NCBI GenBank assembly: GCA_964444795.1
Contig: CAYUIQ010000244.1
Location: 1 to 12,992 of the forward strand
Direction of reading: 5' to 3'
DNA length: 12,992 bases
Source: JABMRP01 sp964444795
GTDB taxonomy: Bacteria > Planctomycetota > Planctomycetia > Pirellulales > Thermoguttaceae
Shown here: one piece after another, positions 1 to 5,909 of the stretch
Position numbering within the stretch: position 1 is the stretch's first letter
How the letters are laid out: every line of letters begins with the position of its first letter
Program-made: the position numbers and the translations under genes
Notes under the pieces: model-generated
What the model was told of the DNA's origin: nothing
The model's database searches: none
What the model saw: the letters and a program-made list of their open reading frames with translations, nothing else

Positions 1-333
1 TGCAACGATGGCATCACACTATCGACCATTTCCAGAAGCCCCCGGTCGAAGAGTTGGACTTGCCCACAAACGGATGCCGTTCATGGCGAGAACACCCACG
101 GGTAGCACAACTGCCCACTGCTGTCAACCACCCCACACTCCCCGCCGGGACATGGGGTGCTCACGCGACAGCAAAGAAGGCAAGGAGGGCGGGATAGGCA
201 GGCGTTGCAGGCAAGGGATGGCTGTTTCGCTGGGGTATTCCTGGGGTTAGTCAAGGGCGGACAAGCCGCCCATGGCACCCAAATGGGACTTGCTTTCTGG
301 GAATCGGTGAAGCACCCAACTGACAAGTCAGGA
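1..333. other. Window edge, no supported gene
   Basis: I see no convincing coding region here. The short open frames on both strands have no recognisable family signature and look like chance frames in GC-rich DNA. The only structures I can point to are a 6-bp perfect hairpin at 255-271, described separately, and a small interrupted palindrome at 320-331 (CTGAC AA GTCAG) just beyond the stop codon of the minus-strand kinase. The stretch is best read as the region downstream of the galU/kinase pair. Confidence 0.6.
255..271 (-). terminator. Weak candidate terminator hairpin
   Basis: A perfect 6-bp stem (GGGCGG and CCGCCC) closes a 5-nt loop about 60 nt beyond the stop codon of the minus-strand kinase. 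Read on the minus strand it is followed only by TTGACT, so the U-tract of a classical intrinsic terminator is poor. The position fits the end of the galU/kinase transcript, but the short stem and weak tail make this uncertain. It could be a Rho-dependent end or simply a GC-rich palindrome. Confidence 0.2.
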
Positions 334-1350
334 TCACGCCGGCGGAACAATCGTCGGCTTGAAAACGCGGCAGCCGATCGGGGTTAGTTCGGCTTGGAGG
401 CGGGCGAACATGGCTTCGTCGGTATAGGTGCCGATGATCGCTCCGCCGGAACCGGCAAACTTGGCCGAGGCGCCGGCACGTCGGGCCCGCTCGACCATCT
501 CCGTCTGCGCCTTGGGAAGATCGCAGATCGACTGCCGCAGGCCGAAATTGGCGTCGATCAGCTTGGCCAATCGCGGGGCGTCTTGTTGGTTGATCGCCTC
601 GCGCGCTTGCGCTGCCAGATCGGCGAACCGGATCATCGCGTCGACCACGGCCGGCTCACCCCGATCGAACCGGCCACGCAGGTCGTTGTGAACCACTTCC
701 GTCGGTTCGCTCGTTCGCGTGCTATAGGCGATGTAGAGCGGCGGCAGCAGCGAGGGATCCAAAGGCTCGTAACACCCGCAAAGCAGGCCGTCCCGATCAT
801 GCATCTTCTCCCGGGCGAAGTCCATGGAGACCACCCCTTCGTAGACCTGGATCACCCGGTCCTGCAAACCCGCGGCGATTCCCAACTCTTCGTTCTCGAC
901 CGAGAGCACGAGCGAGGGCTGCACTTCCGGCGGAATGTTGACCTGGTAGAACTCGGCCAGGCAGCGGAGCGTGGCCACGATAATCGCGCTGGAACCGGCC
1001 AAGCCGACCTGCCGGGGTACGTTCGTATCGTAGCGGGCGGAGAAGTTCCGATCGTGCAGCGGATGCTCGCACTGCTGGCAGTACTCGACGAATTTCTTGA
1101 TCGTCGCCTTGACCAGCCGCACGCCGCCGTAATAGCCGTGGAGTTCCACGTCCTGAACCAGTTCGTGGACCGAGCGGAAACGGCTGCGATCCTCCTGGCT
1201 CCAAATCACTTCCACTTCGTCCCACTCATAGAGTGATACCTCCGCCCGAAAGTCTCGAACGATGACCGAGATGGTCTTGCCGGAATAACCGTCCGACGGA
1301 TTGCCGACCAGTCCCGCTCGAGCGTACGCCTGCTTGCGAATCAGGAGCAT
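334..1350 (-). CDS. GHMP-family sugar kinase, glucuronokinase-like
   Basis: A 338-residue GHMP kinase whose closest resemblance, from memory of the family, is plant glucuronokinase, which phosphorylates D-glucuronate at C1 with ATP to give glucuronate-1-phosphate. Visible motifs are the N-terminal ARAGLVGNPSD (residues 10-20), the GYYGGVRL segment (about 72-79), the ATP-binding PRQVGLAGSSA loop (112-122), GLQDRVIQV with a probable catalytic Asp164 (161-169), and the C-terminal glycine-rich KFAGSGGAIIG (297-307). The start at 1350 is chosen because homology begins within the first ten residues; the same frame stays open to 1722, but that extension lies inside galU and has no family signature. 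The start codon lies inside the end of galU (10-nt overlap, ATGCTCCTGA), so the two are probably translationally coupled. The family call is strong. The exact sugar is inferred and could be another uronate or a hexose. Confidence 0.82.
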   Translation of the reverse strand: MLLIRKQAYARAGLVGNPSDGYSGKTISVIVRDFRAEVSLYEWDEVEVIWSQEDRSRFRSVHELVQDVELHGYYGGVRLVKATIKKFVEYCQQCEHPLHDRNFSARYDTNVPRQVGLAGSSAIIVATLRCLAEFYQVNIPPEVQPSLVLSVENEELGIAAGLQDRVIQVYEGVVSMDFAREKMHDRDGLLCGCYEPLDPSLLPPLYIAYSTRTSEPTEVVHNDLRGRFDRGEPAVVDAMIRFADLAAQAREAINQQDAPRLAKLIDANFGLRQSICDLPKAQTEMVERARRAGASAKFAGSGGAIIGTYTDEAMFARLQAELTPIGCRVFKPTIVPPA

Positions 1351-2261
1351 GGAGAGTCCCCGGCCGGATCGTCGGACTGAAATCGGCGTCGCATCACGGC
1401 CTCGAACGCCGCTCCCGCTTGGGGATCGGCCAGCGCGAACTCGGCAAACGTCTCGAAGTAACTCTCGAAATTGCCGATATCGTACCGCTTCTCTCCCGGA
1501 GGCAACCGCATCCCCAACACCGTCAAGCCGCTGGAGATGACCATCCGAATCGCGTCGGTCAACTGGATCTCGTTTCCCTTGCCCGGCGGGGTTTTTCGCA
1601 GGCAGTCGAAGATCAGCGGGCTGAACACGTATCGAGAGGCGACCGCCAGATTGCTGGGGGCTTCGTCGACGGACGGCTTTTCGATCAGATCTTCCAACTC
1701 GAAGAACCCGGAATCGTTCCATCGGGCGCCGGGTTTGGCGATGCCGTAGCGAACGACTTCGTCGTCGGGAACTTCCTCAAAGACAATGACCGCGGCCGCC
1801 CGGGCGTTTTCAAATTCGGCAACCATCTGGCGGACCACCTGGGACTGGCTATCCCGGCCGATGATCGAATCTCCCAAAGCCACCACAAACGGTTGCGCCC
1901 CGACCACCGGCTCGGCACAGAGCACCGCATGTCCCAGGCCGAGTTGACGCCGCTGGCGCGTGTAGAAGTATTCGAGATCTTCCCGCTCGAACGCCAATTC
2001 CGCCAACAGCGCCTCCTTGCCCGTCTCGCGCAGGTGGGCGATCAGTTCGGCGTCGATGTCGAAATGATTCTCGATGGCCGTTTTGCCGGGACCGGTCACG
2101 AAGAGCACCCGGCCAATGCCGCACCGGGCCAATTCCTCGACCACGTGCTGCACCACCGGCTTGCGTCCGACGGGAAGCATTTCCTTGGGCTGACTCTTGG
2201 CCAGCGGCAACAACCGGGTTCCACGGCCGGCCACCGGGACTACTGCTAGGTCGATTGACAT
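1341..2261 (-). CDS. galU: UTP-sugar-1-phosphate uridylyltransferase (GalU type)
   Basis: A 306-residue nucleotidyltransferase that joins UTP and a sugar-1-phosphate to give a UDP-sugar and pyrophosphate in the cytoplasm. The N-terminal signature VPVAGRGTRLLPLAKSQPKE (residues 8-27) is the glycine-rich nucleotide-binding loop with the conserved Lys, followed by MLPV. A GLGHAVLCA segment sits near 108-116, the probable metal-binding Asp is in ALGDSI (128-133), and a late GEKRYDIGNFESYF (266-279) matches the GalU C-terminal signature. Length is normal for bacterial GalU. Glucose-1-phosphate is the default substrate. The overlap with a glucuronokinase-like gene suggests it may also, or instead, use glucuronate-1-phosphate, as plant UDP-sugar pyrophosphorylase does. 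That specificity is inference. GGAAGG, about 14 nt upstream, is too far to be a standard ribosome binding site. Confidence 0.9.
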   Translation of the reverse strand: MSIDLAVVPVAGRGTRLLPLAKSQPKEMLPVGRKPVVQHVVEELARCGIGRVLFVTGPGKTAIENHFDIDAELIAHLRETGKEALLAELAFEREDLEYFYTRQRRQLGLGHAVLCAEPVVGAQPFVVALGDSIIGRDSQSQVVRQMVAEFENARAAAVIVFEEVPDDEVVRYGIAKPGARWNDSGFFELEDLIEKPSVDEAPSNLAVASRYVFSPLIFDCLRKTPPGKGNEIQLTDAIRMVISSGLTVLGMRLPPGEKRYDIGNFESYFETFAEFALADPQAGAAFEAVMRRRFQSDDPAGDSPCS

Positions 2262-2429
2262 GACGTTGGCTTACACCTTCCCCAACCAGAAGGGGGTATA
2301 TGACCTCGAAGATTCTCCACCGCCGTCCGATGGGCGAAGCGAGTCCTGTCCGACGGGGGGGTGAAAGCGACATGAGTCGCAAGCATCCCTCGATTTTTCC
2401 GTCGTCGGCTCTCGGCACGCACGCTTGGG

Positions 2430-2459
2430 AGTATACGTCAATTGCTCCCCCGCTGAAAA
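2430..2459 (-). promoter_or_regulatory. Candidate promoter for the galU/kinase pair
   Basis: On the minus strand TTTTCA (2454-2459) and TATACT (2430-2435) are separated by 18 nt, which resembles a sigma70 promoter with a weak -35 (4 of 6) and a good -10 (5 of 6). It points toward galU and would give a leader of roughly 160 nt. It is a pattern match only; such matches occur by chance in 1 kb of intergenic DNA. Confidence 0.22.
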
Positions 2460-2485
2460 GCCGAAAGCCCAAAGTGGGAGGTTCG

Positions 2486-2515
2486 TTGACTCGATGACCT
2501 TTGCACCGATAGACT
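2486..2515 (+). promoter_or_regulatory. Candidate sigma70-like promoter
   Basis: TTGACT (2486-2491) and TAGACT (2510-2515) are spaced by 18 nt on the plus strand, matching the sigma70 consensus at 5 of 6 and 4 of 6 positions. It points toward the polysaccharide operon but lies about 800 nt from its first gene, so it would imply a very long leader. Pattern match only. Confidence 0.25.
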
Positions 2516-2571
2516 GAAATCAATGGATACTGGACGGACTGAGGAACGCTCGCGATTGGGGAAGCAGTTCT

Positions 2572-2603
2572 TTGTGGCGGTTATAATACCCCTTGTTTAT
2601 ACT
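2572..2603 (+). promoter_or_regulatory. AT-rich island with consensus -10 elements
   Basis: A perfect TATAAT at 2582-2587 and a TATACT at 2598-2603 sit in an AT-rich patch within otherwise GC-rich DNA. No good -35 hexamer lies at 16-18 nt from either: the nearest TTG-containing matches are spaced about 20 nt. The patch is a reasonable place for transcription of the polysaccharide operon to begin, possibly with an activator, but strand and start site are not fixed by the sequence. Confidence 0.3.
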
Positions 2604-2830
2604 AGTCCTCTTGGCCGCCATCGGCTCCACCTAGACAATTGCATGTCGTTTGTCTCTGATGGGTTAAGGAGTTCCCGGCGGGGGCACGTTTTTCAAGGTA
2701 GAATTGGCTGGCGCCTCCTGCCGATCCTATGCCAGACGTGTGGACAGCAAGACGCAATCGAAAGATCGGCGGCTCCGGTCGCCCTGGCGGCAGGCGCGAT
2801 GGATTGGTGCGAAACAACAACCCACGGATG

Positions 2831-2850
2831 CCCAAACGCAACCGTTTGGG
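2831..2850 (+). repeat. Perfect 8-bp inverted repeat with 4-nt loop
   Basis: CCCAAACG, loop CAAC, then CGTTTGGG: a perfect stem of 8 bp with a tetraloop in the putative leader of the NusG-like gene. No run of T follows, so it is not an intrinsic terminator. It could be a structured RNA element such as a pause or antiterminator recognition hairpin, or a DNA operator. Confidence 0.5.
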
Positions 2851-3073
2851 AGACGGATTGAAGGGGGCGTAACACCTGTTTAGAAAATGGATTGCGCGAT
2901 TCACTACGATCCGCGGCCAACTCCGTGTATCGGATACCCCGACAGCCCGCTCGAATCAATTCACCCCGCGGCGACGCTCTCCAATAAGTCGTCTCCGCGG
3001 AAGAAGCGGGGAATAGGAAGACAGGGGATGGCGGGGAACGGCCGTGGTGGACGGATCCAGTATGCCAGTGGCT

Positions 3074-3102
3074 CTTTCCAGGCGAGGAAAAGGTCTGGAA
3101 AG
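3074..3102 (+). repeat. 8-bp inverted repeat with 13-nt loop
   Basis: CTTTCCAG at 3074-3081 is repeated in inverted form as CTGGAAAG at 3095-3102, separated by a purine-rich 13-nt spacer. It lies about 200 nt upstream of the NusG-like gene. As RNA it would form a hairpin with no T-run after it; as DNA it could be a dyad operator. The match is exact; the role is unknown. Confidence 0.45.
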
Positions 3103-3308
3103 CCCCGGGCCGAACCGACGAGGCGCAACGGCGCGCCATGGGCTCCGATAGAATGATTTTGTACGGGAAGCGAAGGGGACCGCAGTGTCACCCACGGGAA
3201 CGGAGTGTGCGCCGCACGGCCTGACGGCCTCTTTGGCAATGCATCCCAAAGCCTTTCCCAATAGTAAGTTAAGAAGAACAACCACCACTACCAGCAAGCA
3301 CCGCTCCC

Positions 3309-3875
3309 ATGCCGATCCTACCCCAAGAGCCTGACATATTTCCGGAAGACTTGCTGGAGAAGCCGAGTCAGTTGAGCCAGTCGACATGGTCTTGGTGGGC
3401 GATACACACGCGTCCTCGCTGCGAGAAGCAGTTGGCCCGTCGCTTACGCCGCTGGGATCTGCATCACTATCTACCGCTGGTACCACGGCGTAACCGGTCG
3501 CCAGCAGGCCGCGTGCGTACATCCTATGTGCCGCTGTTTCCCAGCTATATGTTCTTCTGCGGGAATGAGGAGCAGCGGCATCAGATCCTGACGACCAACT
3601 GCGTGGCAGGCTGCCTCAAGGTGCCCGACAGCGACCAATTGGTCCACGATTTGCTCCAAATCAGGCGTCTGATCGAATCGGACGCCCCTTTGACCCCGGA
3701 AGCGCGGATCAGCCCTGGTACGCGAGTGCGGATCAAATCGGGCCCGTTCGTCGGCATGGAGGGAACGGTCATCAAGCGACGAGGGAGGCAGAGACTTCTG
3801 GTGGTTGTCGGATTCCTCCAACAGGGGGCCTCCATCAATCTGGAAGATGTCCAAGTCGAGCAAATCGATGGCTAA
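3309..3875 (+). CDS. NusG-family antitermination protein (RfaH/LoaP/UpxY-like)
   Basis: A 188-residue NusG paralogue. After a variable N-terminal extension, the NGN domain runs from about residue 27 (SWWAIHTRPRCEKQLARRL) to about 120, including the VPLFPSYMFF segment typical of the family. A KOW domain covers about 134-186 (SPGTRVRIKSGPFVGMEGTV). Such paralogues bind RNA polymerase and suppress pausing or termination in long operons, especially those for surface polysaccharides. Standing first in such an operon, behind a long structured leader, is the typical place for an UpxY- or LoaP-like specialist, so housekeeping NusG is unlikely. No Shine-Dalgarno is visible before the ATG, so the start is tentative; an internal start nearer the NGN domain cannot be excluded. 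Confidence 0.88.
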   Translation: MPILPQEPDIFPEDLLEKPSQLSQSTWSWWAIHTRPRCEKQLARRLRRWDLHHYLPLVPRRNRSPAGRVRTSYVPLFPSYMFFCGNEEQRHQILTTNCVAGCLKVPDSDQLVHDLLQIRRLIESDAPLTPEARISPGTRVRIKSGPFVGMEGTVIKRRGRQRLLVVVGFLQQGASINLEDVQVEQIDG

Positions 3876-3877
3876 TT

Positions 3878-3891
3878 GCAGCTTTCGCTGC
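3878..3891 (+). repeat. 5-bp hairpin just after the antiterminator gene
   Basis: GCAGC, loop TTTC, then GCTGC, starting 2 nt after the stop codon of the NusG-like gene. No T-run follows, so it is unlikely to terminate transcription by itself. It may protect or punctuate the message between the regulator and the biosynthetic genes. Confidence 0.35.
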
Positions 3892-4019
3892 CATGGGTTC
3901 GGGCAAATTGCTTGATTGCCTGGCTCATCGCGGTTACCTTAAGAAGTATGGGATCGCGTTGCCCGGTTTCCCCACGGGATTGGTTTACGCCGATACGTCG
4001 CGCGGTCCCGCACGGCATC

Positions 4020-4043
4020 GTGGAACGAGCAGTCTCGTCCCAC
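4020..4043 (+). repeat. Strong hairpin in the gap before the first transferase
   Basis: GTGG-A-ACGAG, loop CAGT, CTCGT-C-CCAC: nine base pairs interrupted by one A/C mismatch, closing a tetraloop. It sits in the 231-nt noncoding gap between the NusG-like gene and the sugar transferase. No T-run follows. It is the most stable simple structure I can see in the operon's early part and could be a pause site or a recognition element for the antiterminator; that role is inference. Confidence 0.45.
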
Positions 4044-4106
4044 CAGTCGGCTGGCCCTGTTTCCCGGTGGCGCGACAAGAGATTACATCCCGCGGAGCCC
4101 ATCAGC

Positions 4107-5009
4107 ATGTCGCATGTCGTTCATGGAGCCCAAGAGGTCGATCAGAGTTCGCGCCGGCAGTGCGCCGAGGAGCTTCTGGTCGATGGCGTTCCCGACGATG
4201 TTGCGCCGGTGCGCTACTTGCGGTGGATGGGTTTGGCCAATCGGCTCGCGGCGGCCATCTTAGCCGTTCCCGCGCTGCCGTTGACCATGCTCTTGATCAT
4301 GCTGGTGCAAATGACGTCTCGCGGACCGGGACTTTACCGCCAGCGGCGCGTGGGCCGCAACGGGCGGGTGTTCTGGCTGTACAAGATTCGTACCATGCTG
4401 CACAACGCGGAGGCGAAGACCGGCCCCGTATGGACGGCGCCCAACGATCCGCGAATCACCAAGTTCGGAAAACTGCTGCGCGTCACGCACCTCGACGAGT
4501 TGCCTCAACTGTTCAACGTACTTCGCGGGCAGATGGCGTTGATCGGCCCCCGACCGGAGCGTCCGGAGTTTACGCAGTACTTGGCTCGCGACATTCCCGG
4601 TTACATGAACCGATACCACGTGCGGCCGGGAATCACGGGGTTGGCTCAGGTCAATCTGCCTCCCGACACCGATGTCGAAAGCGTGCGCCGCAAGTTGGTT
4701 CTCGATCTGGAGTACATCCGCGGGACCGGCTTGAAGATGGACGTGAAGATCCTGGTTTGCACGTTCGTACGCTTGCTGGGATTGTCGGGCATGGGCACCG
4801 CCGAGCGCCTCGGACTGTTGCGCGATCCGCTGGTTCCGAATTACATGCGTCGACAACATTCGGCCGGCGACGCGCCGAAGATCTTCCGGGAAGCCGCCGC
4901 CCATGCCACGAACGGCACCCCCACGAGCGGCACCGATGGCACCGCCACCAACGACGTGACGACCGGTGGCAACGGGAAACCACGGAAAGGACGGGTTTCG
5001 ACCGTCTGA
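4107..5009 (+). CDS. Initiating sugar-phosphate transferase (PglC/WcaJ catalytic type)
   Basis: A 300-residue membrane-associated bacterial sugar transferase that moves a phosphosugar from a nucleotide sugar to a polyprenyl phosphate, the first step of lipid-linked glycan synthesis. One hydrophobic segment (about 43-67) precedes the catalytic part: YKIRTM (92-97), the Asp130-Glu131 dyad in LDELPQLFNVLRG, GPRPERPEF (147-155), and HVRPGITGLAQVN (161-173). It lacks the N-terminal multi-membrane and CoA-binding-like part of WcaJ-size relatives, so it is the short form. A hydrophilic Thr/Gly/Asn-rich tail covers about 258-300. The start at 4107 is chosen because the open frame upstream (from 3876) shows no family similarity; a somewhat earlier start remains possible. 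The carried sugar cannot be read from sequence. Confidence 0.9.
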   Translation: MSHVVHGAQEVDQSSRRQCAEELLVDGVPDDVAPVRYLRWMGLANRLAAAILAVPALPLTMLLIMLVQMTSRGPGLYRQRRVGRNGRVFWLYKIRTMLHNAEAKTGPVWTAPNDPRITKFGKLLRVTHLDELPQLFNVLRGQMALIGPRPERPEFTQYLARDIPGYMNRYHVRPGITGLAQVNLPPDTDVESVRRKLVLDLEYIRGTGLKMDVKILVCTFVRLLGLSGMGTAERLGLLRDPLVPNYMRRQHSAGDAPKIFREAAAHATNGTPTSGTDGTATNDVTTGGNGKPRKGRVSTV

Positions 5010-5025
5010 GAGTCTGCCCGTCGAC

Positions 5026-5895
5026 ATGATTCCGGCCAATGCTCTTACCGTCGACGTGGAAGACTACTACCACGTCTCCGCTTTTGCCAAGGACATCCCC
5101 GTCGACCAGTGGGACCGTTATCCCAGTCGCGTCGTCGTCAATACACGGCGGATTCTCGATCTGCTCGATGTCCACGGCGTGCGGGCGACGTTTTTCGTTC
5201 TCGGCTGGGTTGCCGAACGATTCGAGGAGTTGGTTCGCGAGATTCACGACCGCGGGCACGAAATCGGCTGCCACGGGTACGCACACCGGTTGATCTACCA
5301 GCTCACCCCCGACGAGTTTCGCGCCGATCTGGTTCGCGCCCGCGACATACTGCAAGAGACGATCGACGGACCGGTGCGAGCGTTCCGAGCCCCGAGTTTC
5401 TCGATCACCAAGGAGTCGCTTTGGGCCCTGGAGATTCTGGTGGAGGAGGGATTTCATTTCGATTCCAGCATTTTTCCGATCCACCACGACCGGTACGGCA
5501 TACCGGGCGCGACGCGGGGGATTCATCGCATTGACACGCCTTCGGGGCCGATCCAGGAGTTTCCGATTTCGGTGGCCCGATTGGCGGGGATCAACGTTCC
5601 CGTGTCCGGCGGTGGATACTTCCGGTTGTATCCGCTGGGTTTGACGTCGTGGCTGCTGGGGCGCATCAATCGGCATGGCGCCCAGCCGTTTGTTTTTTAC
5701 GTACATCCCTGGGAGGTCGACCCCCGGCAGCCACGGCTTCAAGCCGGGTCTCGGTTGTCGCGGTTTCGCCATTATGTCAACCTGGCATCGACGCACCGCA
5801 AACTCGATCTCCTGTTGAACCGGTTTGCTTTCGCGCCGTTGGGCGAAGTCGTCCGCGGCGCGACGGCCGAAGACGACGAAGAAATAACGCTCTGA
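5026..5895 (+). CDS. XrtA-type polysaccharide deacetylase (NodB fold, DUF3473)
   Basis: A 289-residue polysaccharide deacetylase of the type found beside exosortase A (PEP-CTERM) systems. The protein opens with NALTVDVEDYYHVSAF (5-20), the hallmark of that subgroup, with Asp10, Glu12 and Asp13 in the first catalytic motif. The metal-binding histidines are His83 and His87 in GCHGYAH, then RAFRAPSFS (118-126), DSSIFP, and YVHPWEVDP (235-243) near the end, where the DUF3473 extension lies. It probably removes N-acetyl groups from the glycan being built. The ATG at 5026 is preferred over an in-frame ATG at 4966, which would overlap the preceding gene by 44 nt and adds 20 residues with no family match. 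No signal peptide is visible with this start. Confidence 0.88.
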   Translation: MIPANALTVDVEDYYHVSAFAKDIPVDQWDRYPSRVVVNTRRILDLLDVHGVRATFFVLGWVAERFEELVREIHDRGHEIGCHGYAHRLIYQLTPDEFRADLVRARDILQETIDGPVRAFRAPSFSITKESLWALEILVEEGFHFDSSIFPIHHDRYGIPGATRGIHRIDTPSGPIQEFPISVARLAGINVPVSGGGYFRLYPLGLTSWLLGRINRHGAQPFVFYVHPWEVDPRQPRLQAGSRLSRFRHYVNLASTHRKLDLLLNRFAFAPLGEVVRGATAEDDEEITL

Positions 5896-5909
5896 CGTGG
5901 GAACCTGAT

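Larger units (their letters stand above)
2262..3308. other. 1-kb noncoding divergent promoter and leader region
   Basis: This stretch lies between the minus-strand galU and the plus-strand NusG-like gene. The open frames in it, the largest being 112 codons at 2523-2861, have no domain signature, no ribosome binding site and odd composition, so I do not call them genes. It holds an AT-rich island near 2572-2604 with consensus-like -10 hexamers, a promoter-like pair at 2486-2515, a minus-strand candidate at 2430-2459, and inverted repeats at 2831-2850 and 3074-3102. If transcription starts near 2590, the NusG-like gene would have an untranslated leader of about 700 nt. Confidence 0.6.

Noticed and set aside
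394..1236. 280-codon plus-strand open frame opposite the kinase
   Set aside because: Antisense shadow of the kinase gene; no domain motif and a composition typical of reverse-strand frames in GC-rich genes.
1351..1722. N-terminal extension of the glucuronokinase-like frame
   Set aside because: The frame is open upstream, but the 124 extra residues are Arg-rich, lie wholly inside galU and show no family signature; homology starts at the ATG at 1350.
2523..2861. 112-codon open frame in the long intergenic region
   Set aside because: No ribosome binding site, no recognisable domain, no homology I can recall; it spans the TATAAT island and the 2831-2850 hairpin, which suits a regulatory region better.
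2956..3522. 188-codon minus-strand frame overlapping the leader and the start of the NusG-like gene
   Set aside because: Overlaps a clear NusG-family gene on the other strand and has no family motif.
3893..5029. 378-codon plus-strand frame overlapping the sugar transferase
   Set aside because: Out of frame with the transferase; Arg/Gly/His-rich and without domain signature. Its first part crosses the 231-nt gap, but nothing supports a gene there.
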